Of a DNA stretch of 64,000 nucleotides, positions 16,811-27,453 are shown piece by piece. Each line of letters begins with the position of its first letter. The first letter of the stretch is position 1. Source of the stretch: Paenilisteria riparia FSL S10-1204 (lineage in GTDB: Bacteria > Bacillota > Bacilli > Lactobacillales > Listeriaceae). Where the stretch lies: positions 1-64,000 of the forward strand of contig NZ_AODL01000008.1 in assembly GCF_000525995.1 (NCBI RefSeq). Direction: 5' to 3'. The notes below the pieces were generated by a model that ran no database searches, was not told the origin of the DNA, and saw nothing but the letters and a program-made list of their open reading frames with translations. The position numbers and the translations under genes were made by a program.

Positions 16811-17911
16811 ATATTCCACCAGCCGGAGATTCCGGTAACTTAAACTCAGATGGTTTCTTTCTGATAAATAATCCTTTTATACCACCAAATAGAACAGCAA
16901 TCAAGTATGAAATAAGAAAGATAATAATACTCATCACTGGAATCGCCCAGGCTAAGTGATTTTCCACTGGAATCATCTCAGCAAAGAATTTGGTAACATA
17001 ACGCAACACAATCAGATGCACAAAATAAATAAAGAAAATATGTGGTGTTATAGATCGTGATACATTCTGCAATACTCTGTTTCTTACATCAATCTTCATA
17101 AATAACATAAATAAAGAAATCGCGGCAATTACCACAAGGATAGATAAATAATCATAGAAATACAATGGCTTAAAATTAATGGTGTTCCGATGTCCTACCG
17201 CCCACCCCGTGCATAAATAAATTGTGACAGAACTCACTACAAAAAGGCCAAACCAAATAACTCTCTTCATCCTTAGAAAAATAGTGTTAGGCAAGCTATA
17301 TCCAATAATAAAGTAACCTATATATACAAAAGTATTAAAGAGATTCGCGATAATCATATCCGTTCCGCTAAATGACAATAACGCCTCTAAAATACCAAAT
17401 GCCAAAAAAGAAACACGCCTAGTAATAAAAAAAAACAATCTCTCCCATTCTGATTCGTATCGCTATTAATATTGGTGCAAGAATCTGCAAACCAATAAAC
17501 ATCGGCATAAACCATAAATGCCTTCCTAAATCATGGAAAAACAAATTATTAAATGCCCCCCATAAACCACCATTACTTATGAAAACAATAAAGCCACCCC
17601 AGCCACCGTGCTCCATACATTCAAAAAACTCATATAAAATCATCCAAATAATCGTTGGTACAATAAGACCTAGTGTAATTTTTTTGAAATATGTCACCAA
17701 TTTTTTTTCTTTTTCGTAATGTAAAATAACCACTTAGAAGAACAAATAACGGAACCGCCGTTCTTGATATGGAATCGTAGAAATTAGCAATATCAAAATT
17801 CGTATTCATCTTTGGTGCATTAGCAATTAAGTATAGCGCAGACACATGAATCATAATAACCATTAAAATTGAAATACATCTTAGCAAATCTAAATTATCT
17901 TTTCTTTCCAT
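16809..17911 (-). pseudogene. Acyltransferase_3 family membrane protein, two frameshifts
   Basis: Three consecutive frames together make one integral-membrane acyltransferase of about 366 residues. The N-terminus NLDLLRCISILMVIMIHVSA carries the family Arg-His pair. Next comes LIVPTIIWMILYEF, then a C-terminal series of hydrophobic segments ending in a basic tail. Frame changes fall at the T8 run 17701-17708 and the A9 run 17427-17435, so sequencing error is a strong possibility. The family O-acylates cell-wall polymers or glycans. Base composition is more AT-rich than the flanks, suggesting acquisition. Confidence 0.75.
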
Positions 17912-18074
17912 TATTTTTCTCCCTTATATATAGATGAGTTAAAGGCTGGCGCTTCAATTTCGATAATACCACATAATGGAAAAAATCACAATAGCATGCC
18001 AAATATTTAGTTGTAGCGTGGCCTCTTCTATGCTAGACTTTACATAGTACGTATCAAGAAAGGACTTATCGCCC

Positions 18075-18938
18075 GTGAAAAAAACCGCCATAATCATTGT
18101 TCTACTCACCTTCTTGCTTAATGGTTGCAGTACGAACAAAATTACAGAGCAAGACATGAAAAACTTGCCTAATCTCTCTTCGCAAACCGCGCTTATTCTT
18201 GTTCATGGAACTGGCGGAAGTACAGATACATTTGACGGTTTTAGCGATGTTCTTATAGATGATTATCACACGTCCAACGAGCGTATTAAGCTTCATATTG
18301 GAACAGATGGTGCGCTAACTTATCACGGAACTTTTACTAAAAAAGCGCTACATCCGATTGTTCAAATAGGTTTTGCAGATAGTGTTGATGCAAGCATTAC
18401 ACAGCAAGCGGTTTGGCTAAGACTAGCGATGGAAGACTTGCAGAAGAAGTATAAATTCGTCGCGTTTGATGGTGTTGGTCATTCTAATGGTGGCCTCGTG
18501 TTGTCGACCTATATACAGAAATATGCCAAAACAGCGCCGACTTTAGAACGCCTTGTAGCCATTGGTTCACCGTACAATGACTTAGATCCCGACGACAATA
18601 AAGGCGATTTATCATTCACTGACGTTCCAAAAGCAACCCCGCTCTTGCAAAAATATGAAAAAAACCGTTCCAAAATTAATCCAGATTTACTCGTCCTTTC
18701 GATAGCTAGCAATATTGACGACGGCAGTTTCTCCGATGACATTGTCCCCGTCTTAAGTGCATTTGGCTCTCGTCTGATTTTCAAAAACGAGGCAAAAGCA
18801 TACTTAGAAAGCTACTATAAAGGCGAAGAATACGATCACCGAACGCTATTCGCTAATCCCGATATCCAGAAAAAAATCGTCTGGTTTCTATACGAATATC
18901 CAGGTGATAAAAACGAAGTATCACTAGCAAAAGACTAG
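18075..18938 (+). CDS. DUF915 alpha/beta-hydrolase lipoprotein
   Basis: 287 residues. The signal peptide ends in a lipobox (FLLNGC), so it is probably anchored to the outer face of the membrane. The hydrolase fold shows LILVHGTGG (oxyanion region), the nucleophile elbow GHSNGG and a late His (EYDHRTLF). It belongs to the DUF915 family of surface hydrolases seen in Listeria and lactobacilli; the substrate is unknown. It starts at GTG with AAAGGA 11 bases upstream. Monocistronic with a terminator. Confidence 0.8.
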   Translation: MKKTAIIIVLLTFLLNGCSTNKITEQDMKNLPNLSSQTALILVHGTGGSTDTFDGFSDVLIDDYHTSNERIKLHIGTDGALTYHGTFTKKALHPIVQIGFADSVDASITQQAVWLRLAMEDLQKKYKFVAFDGVGHSNGGLVLSTYIQKYAKTAPTLERLVAIGSPYNDLDPDDNKGDLSFTDVPKATPLLQKYEKNRSKINPDLLVLSIASNIDDGSFSDDIVPVLSAFGSRLIFKNEAKAYLESYYKGEEYDHRTLFANPDIQKKIVWFLYEYPGDKNEVSLAKD

Positions 18939-18966
18939 GCAGGAAAATCTCCCGTCTAGTTTTTTC
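18930..18966 (+). terminator. Terminator of the DUF915 lipoprotein gene
   Basis: GACTAGGCAGG pairs imperfectly with TCCCGTCTAGT, followed by T6. It overlaps the 3' end of the convergent ROK gene. Confidence 0.7.
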
Positions 18967-20162
18967 ATTCGCTCAAAAATCGCTCTAAAACCATTCCACC
19001 AGCACCTTGGGCCACAATTTCATACGATTCTTTCGCTGGATAAATCGTCGTCTTTATTTTTGGGAATGCTTGCAACCTATCCTCCACAGTACGTTTCACA
19101 TTTTCAAAAAAAAGTTGCTTTCGGGACAAGCGTACCGCCGCAAACGACGGTATCTGGTTGTGTTGTCAAAATTAAATTCGATAACGCGATGCCGTAGTAA
19201 TACGCCGCATTTTTTAAAATAACTTCGCACATCGCATCGCCTTGTTCTAATGCTTGGAAAATCGTGAAATAGTCCAGCGTATCAGGATTATCGGTTAGCT
19301 CGGATAGTAAAGATGGTTCGCCACGTTTTAGTTTTTGCTGGATTTCGGCTTTAATTGCTGGAAGTGAGCTGTATGTGTGCAGGCAACCATATGAGCCACA
19401 ATAGCAACGGGAACCATTCGTATCAATGATTGTATGTCCAAATGCGTTTGTCATACCGCCTTGATCTGAATTCATCACGCCCGACTCGATTTTCGCGCTC
19501 CGTATTTCCATGTCGCCAGTCGTAAATAAAAAGCGTTCACTCGTTTGCGAGTAATGCAAGCGATACTCGGCCAACGCTGCGAAGTTTACTCCACTGCCAA
19601 CCATGATATATGTCGGAATCTGCGTCTTCAAGTAGCTTTCAATATCCTCCCGCCGTACTTCCGTATCATTCACCTGATCAAAAAGGTCATCCACCGAAAT
19701 TCCCACGCCTAAAATATCGGCCACTGATTTATCGTGTTCCTGCAGCAAATCCAATATTTGTTCGACAAACATATCTAATCGTTTATAAATCGATTTTTCT
19801 TCACCCATCTGGATTTTTTTATGGCCTATTTCTTTTAAATTCAAATCGGATAAAACAATTGTTGAATAAATATCCGTCACTTCTATGCCAATTAAGTAGG
19901 CTTGCTCTGGATTAATTCGATATAAAATCGGCTTGCGTCCTCCCGTCGAAACGCCAAGCTGATTACTGTTAATAAGACGATTTCTACTTAATTCATCAAG
20001 TAAGCGCGCACACGTTGCCGGCTTCATACCGGTTTGCGCAAGTAGCTCCTCAACGGTGATACCTTCTTGTTTGCGAATCAGATTATATAATGTTTTTAGC
20101 TTCTTAATTTTCGAATTTTGTGTAGTTCGGAACGACTCCAACATATTGCTGACCATCGCCAT
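18965..20162 (-). pseudogene. ROK-family transcriptional regulator, frameshifted near the 3' end
   Basis: N-terminal winged HTH (VEELLAQTGMKPATCARLLD), then a ROK sugar-kinase-like domain (ILGVGISVDDLFDQV, IDTNGSRCYCGSYGCLHTYS with the zinc-binding Cys cluster). As written the frame stops at VPKATFF after an A8 run (19107-19114). One base fewer continues in frame to LERFLSE and a stop at 18965, giving about 398 residues, the usual NagC/XylR length. It is divergent from punA, which it may regulate. The start could be the first ATG or, by ribosome-site spacing, the third codon. Confidence 0.78.
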
Positions 20163-20248
20163 AACCCCCTCTTGTATAGTAAAAATGTATCAAATGCCCG
20201 CCAAAAAAGCAATTTCAAACTCTTTTTACCAAAACGAAAAAAAAGTTA

Positions 20249-20296
20249 TTTACTTTCGGATTTATTCATGCTAAAATTACTTATGAAAGCGTTTTA
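20249..20296 (+). promoter_or_regulatory. punA promoter with adjacent cre-like site
   Basis: TTTACT (20249-20254), 17 bases, TAAAAT (20272-20277). It is followed by TGAAAGCGTTTTAC (20283-20296), which matches most positions of the CcpA operator consensus and would overlap the transcription start, fitting catabolite repression. Confidence 0.6.
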
Positions 20297-20330
20297 CAAA
20301 TCAATTATTTATTACAAGGAGGATATTAAC

Positions 20331-21149
20331 ATGCATGAAATAAAACACATTAACGAGGCATTAACGTATATTGAGTCATTAACGGCGGTCAAACCTACTA
20401 TCGGTATTATTTTAGGTTCTGGGCTTGGGCCATTTGCGGATACGATTGAGGATGCGATTCATATCCCTTATAACGACATTCCTCATTTTGCAAAATCGGG
20501 TGCTGTTGGACATGCGAATGAACTTGTTATCGGTACAATTGGCGGCAAACAAATCGTTGCAATGAAAGGCCGGTTCCATTATTATGAAGGCTTTCCGCTT
20601 GATGAAGTTACTTTCCCTGTTCGTGTTATGAGAGCCCTTGGTGTAGAGAAATTAATTATTACGAATGCTTGTGGCGCGGTGAATGTCGACTTTAATCCTG
20701 GTGATTTAATGTTGATTACCGATCATATTAACTTGACGGCTAACAATCCATTGATGGGGCCGAACAATCCCGAACTTGGCGTACGTTTCTTAGATGTTTC
20801 GGAAGTTTATAGTAAGCGTTTGCGCGGCATCGTGAAAGACGTTGCTAAAGCACAAAATGTAACTTTGCGTGAAGGTGTTTACGCTTGGTGGACTGGTCCG
20901 ACATATGAAACGCCTGCGGAGATTCGAATGATTCGCGGTTTTGGTGCTGATGCAGTTGGAATGTCTACCGTTCCAGAAGCTCTAATTGCCCGCCATTCTG
21001 GGATTGAAACTGTTGGTATCTCTTGCTTAACGAATATGGCTTGCGGCATTCTTGACCAACCACTAAGCCACGACGAAGTTATCGAAACTGCCGAACGTGT
21101 AAAAGCTACTTTCTTAAAACTTGTTGCGGAAATTATTGAACGTTTCTGA
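20331..21149 (+). CDS. punA: Purine nucleoside phosphorylase
   Basis: 272 residues of the trimeric PNP family: phosphate-binding GIILGSGLGPFAD, GRFHYYEG, NACGAVN and the base-binding GMSTVPEALIARHSG. It splits purine nucleosides with phosphate to free base and ribose-1-phosphate. AAGGAGG lies 9 bases before the ATG. It is followed by a nucleoside permease gene, making an uptake-plus-cleavage unit, and faces a ROK regulator. A cre-like site in its promoter predicts CcpA control. Confidence 0.93.
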   Translation: MHEIKHINEALTYIESLTAVKPTIGIILGSGLGPFADTIEDAIHIPYNDIPHFAKSGAVGHANELVIGTIGGKQIVAMKGRFHYYEGFPLDEVTFPVRVMRALGVEKLIITNACGAVNVDFNPGDLMLITDHINLTANNPLMGPNNPELGVRFLDVSEVYSKRLRGIVKDVAKAQNVTLREGVYAWWTGPTYETPAEIRMIRGFGADAVGMSTVPEALIARHSGIETVGISCLTNMACGILDQPLSHDEVIETAERVKATFLKLVAEIIERF

Positions 21150-21207
21150 TTAACTACTTTTTATCAAAATAAAAATAAGTTTGTATAATTTTGGAGGGAG
21201 AAACATC

Positions 21208-22465
21208 ATGGGGATTAAAACGCGTCTTCGTTTTATGTCGTTTTTACAGTATTTCATTTGGGGGAGCTGGCTCATCACTCTCGGCTCATATATGTTAAAC
21301 ACGCTCGGTTTTTCGGGCGTGGAGGTTGGGATTGTTTATAGTTCGAAAGGAATTGCCGCGGTGATTATGCCGACATTGATGGGGATTATTGCGGATAAGT
21401 GGATTAAAGCGAATTATTTGTATACGGCGTGTCACTTGATTTGTGCTGGTGCTCTATTTTATGCGGCGTCTGTGAGTGACCCGACAGTGATGTTTTGGGT
21501 GATGTTGGTGAACGCAATGTTCTTTATGCCGACGCTAGCGCTTTCTAATACAGTTTCTTATTTCTGTTTGGAAAAAGCAAATCTTGATACGGTTACTAAT
21601 TTCCCGCCAATTCGTGTTTTTGGTACGGTTGGTTTTATTATCGCAATGTGGACAATCAGTCTTGGCCAATTCGAGCTTAGCAACGTACAGCTTTATATTG
21701 CCGCTGGTGCCTCTTTATTGTTAGCGCTTTATTCCCTAACGATGCCCTCCATTCCAACTGCAAACAAAAAGAAAAATCAAGGCTGGGTTAGTATGCTTGG
21801 ACTCGATGCCTTCGTTCTTTTTAAAAAAGCCAAAAATGGCAGTGTTTTTCTTGTTTGCAATGTTGCTTGGTGCGGTCTTGCAAATTACGAATACGTTTGG
21901 TAACCCATTCTTACATGACTTTGGCTTGAATCCTATGTTCGCGGATAGTTTAGTTGTGAAGTATCCATCAATTTTATTATCGGTTTCGCAAATGGCCGAG
22001 GTTGTGTTTATTCTGGCTATCCCATTCTTTTTGAAGCGATATGGTATTAAAACAGTCATGTTGGTGAGTATGATTGCTTGGACATTGCGTTTTGGATTAT
22101 TCGCTTTCGGTGATCCGACGCCGTTTGGTACCGTATTATTGCTGTTATCTATGATTGTTTATGGCTGTGCTTTTGATTTTTTCAACATTTCTGGCGCGAT
22201 TTTTGTGGAGCAAGAAGTGAGCAAAGATATTCGGGCAAGTGCGCAAGGCTTATTTATGACGATGGTAAACGGAGTCGGTGCCTATGTGGGCGCAATTCTG
22301 AGTGGTATGGTTGTCGATTACTTTACAGTGGATGGCGTGAAGGATTGGACAATGATCTGGCTAATTTTCGCAGCTTACACGCTTGTTCTAGCTATCGTTT
22401 TCCAATTCACATTCCGCTACAAACACGAACCAGAAAAAATGAAAAACTTAGAGATCACACATTAA
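21208..22465 (+). pseudogene. Nucleoside:H+ symporter-like MFS permease, frameshifted
   Basis: Two overlapping frames make one protein of about 418 residues with twelve hydrophobic segments. The opening LRFMSFLQYFIWGSWLITLG resembles NupG/XapB permeases. The frame breaks at the A6 run 21823-21828; with A5 the sequence continues LFKKPKMAVFFLFAMLLGAV to the stop at 22465. A homopolymer error is the likeliest cause. The start at 21208 follows GGAGGG. Located 58 bases after punA and before a terminator, it probably imports the nucleosides that PunA cleaves. Confidence 0.8.
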
Positions 22466-22491
22466 TAAATAGAGTCTCTAAGGAATACCAA

Positions 22492-22547
22492 ATAAAGCCG
22501 AAGACTATCTTACCAATTATAACGGGTAAGAGATAGACTCGGCTTTA
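22492..22547 (+). terminator. Terminator of the punA-permease operon
   Basis: AAAGCCGA and TCGGCTTT, extended by an inner stem (CTATCTTACC with GGTAAGAGATAG), close a long hairpin just after the permease stop. Confidence 0.7.
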
Positions 22548-22554
22548 CACAAAT

Positions 22555-22790
22555 CGAGCGAAAGCGTTTGAATTCAGGGGTTTTGGAAAGGAATGACCGT
22601 TCAAGTTGTTCACGCTTATATTGGGACTGTAACCCAGTACTTCGAACAGTCGGAAGGGAGGGAGTCGTATCCCCGACCATGCGAGAAGTTAAGCGTAACG
22701 TTAGTGTAACAGAACAGCTTGGAACTCGCCGTCTGAATCCTGATGGAATGCCTACTTGTAAAGTCGTAGGCATATTGAGGCTGTAACTCC
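22555..22790 (+). mobile_element. Possible IS200/IS605 right-end remnant with tnpB tail/omega-RNA-like sequence
   Basis: A GC-richer insert between terminator and usp. It carries an open frame without convincing start whose peptide (VGREGVVSPTMREVKR, then LNPDGMPTCKVVG) resembles the low-complexity tails at TnpB C-termini. It ends in a hairpin ATGCCTAC-N10-GTAGGCAT (22748-22773) followed by ATTGA, the layout of IS605-type right ends, where the tnpB 3' end overlaps the guide-RNA scaffold. No tnpA, left end or catalytic part of tnpB is present. The call rests on pattern resemblance only. Confidence 0.4.
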
Positions 22791-22810
22791 GTTTTTTCGA
22801 ATAGCCTCAA
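22775..22810. repeat. Inverted repeat beside the IS-like remnant
   Basis: TTGAGGCT and AGCCTCAA with a 20-base centre containing T6. It adjoins the right-end hairpin and might be part of the same element or a target-site feature. 22811-22858 shows nothing else I recognise. Confidence 0.4.
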
Positions 22811-22858
22811 CAATGCGAACGCTTGTCGCCGATTTACTTGTGATATCCACCTCTCTTC

Positions 22859-23299
22859 TTATTTTTCGCGAACTACTAATACGTCACATATGGCATGTTG
22901 TAAAACGTAGGCTGAGACGCTTCCGAGAACGATTTTTTCAATACGATTAAGGCCTGTTGCTCCGCAAATAAGTACGTTGGCGCCGAATTCATCTGGAATG
23001 TCGCGGGCTAGTAATGTTTTTGGATTGCCAGATTCTAAGAAAGTGGTTACGCTTGCGACCTCAGCTTTTTCGGCTAGTTCTTTGTATTCTGCGAGTCTGG
23101 CGGTTGCTTCTTCGGTAGCCAATTGTTCGAGTACGCCGTCATAAGATAGGTTCGGTGAGAATGAGCGAACATCAACGATACTTGCGATACCAAGTTTGGC
23201 ACCAGTTGCTTTGGCTAGTTCTACTGCTTTTAAAAAGGCGATTTCGGCTTGCTTGGAACCGTCCAGCGCGACTAAGATTCGTGTATATTTATTTCCCAT
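22859..23299 (-). CDS. Universal stress protein, UspA family
   Basis: 146 residues. N-terminal ILVALDGSKQAEIAFLKAV and the C-terminal ATP-binding loop GATGLNRIEKIVLGSVSAYV (G-2x-G-9x-G-S pattern) indicate the ATP-binding type of Usp. Role is general stress survival. It is a single gene; an AGGAGTG-type ribosome site precedes the ATG. Confidence 0.92.
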   Translation of the reverse strand: MGNKYTRILVALDGSKQAEIAFLKAVELAKATGAKLGIASIVDVRSFSPNLSYDGVLEQLATEEATARLAEYKELAEKAEVASVTTFLESGNPKTLLARDIPDEFGANVLICGATGLNRIEKIVLGSVSAYVLQHAICDVLVVREK

Positions 23300-23433
23300 G
23301 TTTCATCACTCCTTTATGAAACTATACCCGTGAATGGGTTAATTCATACCCTTATGATGATTTTTTATCACACATTCCTACTTTTCATAATTTGTGCTAT
23401 ACTAAATTTATCTTTTGTAAAAGGGGATAGTTT

Positions 23434-23882
23434 ATGGATAAAGAGGATCGATTAAATCAGCAGATCGCTCTATTTTATTTCGCGTACAAGACGTTTGTGG
23501 AAACGGCAGACAGACTCATTGGTAAGTATGGTATTACGCGGACGCATCATCGAATTTTTATTTTTTTGTGGCGCGTTCTCCAGGCATTAAAATGAATGAG
23601 TTGCTGACTTTGCTGGAAGTTTCGAAGCAAGCGTTACATCAGCCATTGTTAGAGCTGAAGGAAAAGGGATACATCACGATTGAACCTTCTGAATTGGATA
23701 AACGGGTGCGATGCGTCTTTTTGACGGAAGCTGGACAAATGATTGAAGCTGAGCTTGGGGAGGCACAGCGACGTCAGATGGCTGCTGCATTGTCGGCTGG
23801 CGATGATCCAGAAGGCAAGATTTGGATGAACGTATTAGAGCAGTATGCAAAAGAACGACCAGGCTTCGCATTTTTTAAATAG
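23434..23882 (+). pseudogene. MarR-family regulator, frameshifted in a T7 run
   Basis: Starts MDKEDRLNQQIALFYFAYKTF. The frame breaks at 23561-23567 (T7); one extra T joins HHRIFIFF to VARSPGIKMNELLTLLEVSKQALHQ, a MarR winged helix, for 149 residues. The wing region is LDKRVRCVFLTEAGQMIEAEL. It ends 12 bases before the Lin0512-family gene, probably in one operon. The missing base in a homopolymer suggests a consensus error. Confidence 0.75.
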
Positions 23883-23894
23883 GAGTGTGATTGG

Positions 23895-24254
23895 ATGGAG
23901 AAGATTGTATTTATTCAAACAGGATTCGGTGTGGATGTGCATGGTCAAGATATTACGAAAGCAGCTGTTCGAGCAGTTCGCCATGCGATTTTTACGAATT
24001 CGATGCCAGGTATCGAGGCTTTTCTTCCGGATGGCGACTTGAACAATATGGTAGTTAATGTGAAGTTGGCCTTGCCTTGTGATGCTGAGTTACTAGATCA
24101 TGATGCGATTAAGGCGATTATTCCTTATGGCACCGTGACTGTAGAAATTATGGCGGGCGGAATGCTAACAACGAGCGGTATTTTCCTTGCTGACAAAGCG
24201 GATAAGAACGACTTGATGTATATTGTGAACGCTTCAGTAGAAACCGGATATTAG
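23895..24254 (+). CDS. Lin0512 family protein
   Basis: 119 residues, opening MEKIVFIQTGFGVDVHGQD. This matches the Lin0512 family (named from L. innocua), a small alpha/beta protein of unknown function found in Firmicutes and some proteobacteria. Gly-rich GTVTVEIMAGGMLTTSGIF is the conserved centre. It follows a MarR-type gene and precedes a terminator. AGGAG lies ahead of the ATG. Confidence 0.85.
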   Translation: MEKIVFIQTGFGVDVHGQDITKAAVRAVRHAIFTNSMPGIEAFLPDGDLNNMVVNVKLALPCDAELLDHDAIKAIIPYGTVTVEIMAGGMLTTSGIFLADKADKNDLMYIVNASVETGY

Positions 24255-24257
24255 TAT

Positions 24258-24306
24258 TAAAAATAAGCTAGGTAGTGTTTATAAACACCGTCCTAGCTTA
24301 TTTTTA
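24258..24306. terminator. Bidirectional terminator
   Basis: AAATAAGCTAGG and CCTAGCTTATTT form the stem, with T-rich flanks on both strands, between convergent Lin0512 and bilEB genes. Confidence 0.88.
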
Positions 24307-24308
24307 TG

Positions 24309-25823
24309 TTATTTAATTAGTCCTTCTTTTTGTAAATACGATTTGGCAACTTCTTCGGCGGATTTGCCTTTGACGTTGACTTCGTAGTTCATTTCACTCA
24401 TCTCTTGGTCAGTGATTTTATTGGCTAATTTCTCAAGTGGTGCCTTTATTTCTGGGTATTTCTTGATGGTTGATGTTAGCATTAGCGGTGCACCTTGATA
24501 TGGTGGGAATAATTGTTTATCGTCTTTTAATACTTTTAACTTATACTGCGCAATTTCGCTATCTGTGGAGTAGGCATCCAATGTGTTGATGTCACCTGCT
24601 TTCAAAGCGGTGTAGCGCAATTTGGGCTCCATTGTTTTCAGTGAATCGAAATTCAGTTTGTAGAGCTTCTGCAACCCTTTATAACCATCGTCACGGTCGG
24701 TGAATTCCAGTGTAAATCCTGCTTTGACAGCGTTTTGTACAGATTGTAGGTCCGAAATCGTTTCAAGATTGTACGCTTTGGAAAATTCATTGGAAACTGC
24801 GACGGCGTATGTGTTGTTGTATTTCATTGGTTTTAGGAACGTCATGTTATCTTCTTTTGCAAGACCTGCGCGGGCTTGTTCGTATACTTCTTTTGGATCG
24901 TGGCTCTTAGCAGGGACTTTTAAGAAGGTTTCTAAGACGGTTCCAGTAAACTCTGGATAAATATCTACATCACCTGATTTTAACGCGTTAAATACGAAGC
25001 TAGTCTTTCCTAAGTTCGGTTTGACGGTTACTTTTAGATCAGTGTCGTTTTCGATGAGTTGTTTGTACATATTGATTAAAATTTCAGGTTCTGAACCGAG
25101 CTTCCCGGCGATGACTAGTTCTTTTTGAGGCTGGGTAAAGTATGGGACGATGATGACGCTCGCAGTTATAACTAGCGCCCCTGTAATCGTGATTAATGTG
25201 CGTTTGAACGACGCTTTTTCCATGTAGCGCAAAATAACGTCGAATAAGATTGCGAGTAGTGCTGCTGGAATGGCTCCGAGCAAGATAAGACTATTATCGT
25301 TACGATCGATTCCTAGCAAAATTAAGTCCCCAAGTCCGCCGGCTCCGATTAAGGCTGCGAGTGTTGCCGTTCCAATGATTAATACCATAGCTGTACGAAT
25401 CCCGGCCATAATAACTGGCATAGCGAGCGGTAATTGCACTTTGTACAATTGTTTCCAACGGTTCATCCCCATGGCTTGTGCTGCTTCAATTAATACTGGA
25501 TCAATTTCTTTAATCCCTGTATATGTATTTCGCAAAATTGGCAGCAATGCATAGATGACAAGCGCAATAATGGCTGGAAAAGTTCCAATCCCAACAAGCG
25601 GAATTAACAAACCAAGTAACGCCAGTGACGGAATCGTTTGTAAAATCGCTGTGACTTGAATAATTGGTTCTGCAGCGCGTTTATGGTTGGTTAAATAAAT
25701 CCCAAGTGGCACAGCGATGAATACAGCGATAAATAAGGACACGAAGGATAATTCAATATGCTGGACTAATGCAGCCCATAAAGCGTCTTGTCGCACCTGA
25801 AACGTGTCGATTAGCTTGCTCAT
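24309..25823 (-). CDS. bilEB: Osmoprotectant/bile ABC transporter, fused permease and substrate-binding protein
   Basis: 504 residues. The first ~210 form an OpuCB-like permease (six TM, EAA loop [20 protein letters not shown]). From about 230, an OpuCC/ProX-like binding domain follows ([30 protein letters not shown]). The permease-binding fusion is the architecture of Listeria BilEB. In L. monocytogenes BilE mediates bile exclusion; related systems import betaine, choline or carnitine. It overlaps the ATPase gene by four bases (ATGA). Confidence 0.85.
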   Translation of the reverse strand: MSKLIDTFQVRQDALWAALVQHIELSFVSLFIAVFIAVPLGIYLTNHKRAAEPIIQVTAILQTIPSLALLGLLIPLVGIGTFPAIIALVIYALLPILRNTYTGIKEIDPVLIEAAQAMGMNRWKQLYKVQLPLAMPVIMAGIRTAMVLIIGTATLAALIGAGGLGDLILLGIDRNDNSLILLGAIPAALLAILFDVILRYMEKASFKRTLITITGALVITASVIIVPYFTQPQKELVIAGKLGSEPEILINMYKQLIENDTDLKVTVKPNLGKTSFVFNALKSGDVDIYPEFTGTVLETFLKVPAKSHDPKEVYEQARAGLAKEDNMTFLKPMKYNNTYAVAVSNEFSKAYNLETISDLQSVQNAVKAGFTLEFTDRDDGYKGLQKLYKLNFDSLKTMEPKLRYTALKAGDINTLDAYSTDSEIAQYKLKVLKDDKQLFPPYQGAPLMLTSTIKKYPEIKAPLEKLANKITDQEMSEMNYEVNVKGKSAEEVAKSYLQKEGLIK

Positions 25824-26794
25824 ACGCGTTCACCTTCCCTTGCTAGCTGGTTCGCCAAAAATTGAATAATGTGCTGTTGTGTAATCAGCCCCACCGCTTT
25901 ACCATCTCGTTCTACCGATACTACCGTTTGACTAGATAATTGTTGTAACAAGACTTCGACGGCAACTGTTTCTGCAAAATCTGCTTCGCCATCAACTTTC
26001 TGCGCGTCAAAATAACCTTGGTCTATCATATCGCGCACGATGAACTTAGAAGATAGAACGTGTTTGTTCACGTTACCAGATTCTAAGAAGTTTTGCACAA
26101 ATTCGTTGGCTGGGTTTTTTAAAATTTCGTTTGGCGTGTCGCATTGTACCACTTCGCCGTCCTTCATGATACAAATTCGGTCGCCTAGCATCATGGCTTC
26201 TTGCATATCATGCGTAACAAAAACGATGGTTTTCTTAATTTTACGTTGTAATACAATCATGTCTTGTTGCAGTTTCTGGCGGCTGATTGGGTCAAGCGCG
26301 CTAAATGGTTCATCCATCAAGATAATTTCGGGATCAGCTGCTAGGGCACGAACTACACCAACGCGTTGCTGCTCCCCACCAGAAAGCTCCGCAGGCTTAC
26401 GATTACGATAACTTTCTGCATCTAAACCAACGCTATCTAGCAATTCGGTAATTCGCTGATGAATCTTATCTTTATCCCATTTCTTTAATTCTGGCACAAT
26501 CGCGATGTTCTCCTCAATCGTCATATGCGGAAAAAGCGCAATTTGCTGTAGTACGTAGCCAATGTTCCAGCGCAGTTCGTGAATGTTATAGTCGCTAATA
26601 CGTTTTTCGTCAATATAAATAGTTCCTGTAGTCAACGGAATAAGACGGTTAATCATCTTTAAAGTGGTTGTTTTTCCACAGCCACTAGGACCGATAAAAA
26701 CAAAAAATTCGCCGTCTTTAATATTCAAGTCTACATTATTGACTGCATGTTCGCCGTTTTGATATTGTTTCGTTACTTTTTCAAAGCGTATCAT
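25820..26794 (-). CDS. bilEA: Osmoprotectant/bile ABC transporter ATPase
   Basis: 324 residues: Walker [10 protein letters not shown], signature [15 protein letters not shown], Walker [14 protein letters not shown]-loop [11 protein letters not shown]-terminal CBS-like region (about 245-324) is typical of OpuA/OpuC ATPases that sense ionic strength. First gene of bilEA-bilEB. AGGGAAGTG precedes the ATG. A sigma-B-like promoter lies 37 bases upstream, in line with stress control of bilE in Listeria. Confidence 0.88.
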   Translation of the reverse strand: MIRFEKVTKQYQNGEHAVNNVDLNIKDGEFFVFIGPSGCGKTTTLKMINRLIPLTTGTIYIDEKRISDYNIHELRWNIGYVLQQIALFPHMTIEENIAIVPELKKWDKDKIHQRITELLDSVGLDAESYRNRKPAELSGGEQQRVGVVRALAADPEIILMDEPFSALDPISRQKLQQDMIVLQRKIKKTIVFVTHDMQEAMMLGDRICIMKDGEVVQCDTPNEILKNPANEFVQNFLESGNVNKHVLSSKFIVRDMIDQGYFDAQKVDGEADFAETVAVEVLLQQLSSQTVVSVERDGKAVGLITQQHIIQFLANQLAREGERV

Positions 26795-26830
26795 GGGTCA
26801 CTTCCCTTTCATAATTAAGCATTTTATTTG

Positions 26831-26855
26831 TTACCCTAATTTTATAAACAGAAAC
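26831..26855 (-). promoter_or_regulatory. Sigma-B-like promoter of bilE
   Basis: On the minus strand GTTTCT, 13 bases, GGGTAA, close to the sigma-B consensus GTTTAA-N13-15-GGGTAT. Confidence 0.55.
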
Positions 26856-26910
26856 ATTTGTTCTTAATAATACCACTATCAACTACAAAATTACACTATT
26901 AAGCATTTCG

Positions 26911-26939
26911 TTGACAAATCAACTAAAATTACGCATAAT
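26911..26939 (+). promoter_or_regulatory. Sigma-A promoter of the DUF1877 gene
   Basis: Perfect TTGACA (26911-26916), 17 bases, CATAAT (26934-26939), 45 bases ahead of the start codon. Confidence 0.7.
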
Positions 26940-26984
26940 ATACTTTATCGCAGTGAAGTTTTACTAGGAAGGAGAAATAAAGAG

Positions 26985-27449
26985 ATGAAGAGACATGGTT
27001 ACTATTATTACATTGACGAACCAGGAATGCGGGAAATTAAAGCAGGGGATGAATCCGTTTTCACAATGCCCATGTTGTTATCGTTAGATGAATATTGGGA
27101 GGTTCTTCATTACATTTTTTGTGGGAAGAAACATAATGGGGCTGCGCCTTGGGGATATATCGTACCGCTTCGAGCAGAGAATTATATTCGAGATGCTTTG
27201 GCGACAGTACATTTTATTTATCCAGAACAAGTTCGCATGGCAAAAGACGCCTTGTTTAGCATATCAGAAGAGCAATTCACTGCCATGTATAACTTTAAAG
27301 AATTGAAAAAAAGTGGGCTATACGGGATAAATTGGCGCACAAAAAAAGAACAATTCGATAAAGATTTATTGCTTAATTTCCATGCTTTGCGGGCTTTCTT
27401 CAACAAAGTGGCGCAGAGTGATGATTGTATTATTTTTTATATTGTATAA
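26985..27449 (+). CDS. DUF1877 (YfbM-like) family protein
   Basis: 154 residues. The central stretch LSLDEYWEVLHYIFCGK and WGYIVPL matches the 'LDKxWxxIHYLLTG...PL' core of DUF1877 proteins, which are cytoplasmic and of unknown function. GGAGAAATAAAG precedes the ATG. It stands alone between a divergent bilE operon and a bidirectional terminator. Confidence 0.65.
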   Translation: MKRHGYYYYIDEPGMREIKAGDESVFTMPMLLSLDEYWEVLHYIFCGKKHNGAAPWGYIVPLRAENYIRDALATVHFIYPEQVRMAKDALFSISEEQFTAMYNFKELKKSGLYGINWRTKKEQFDKDLLLNFHALRAFFNKVAQSDDCIIFYIV

Positions 27450-27453
27450 ACAA

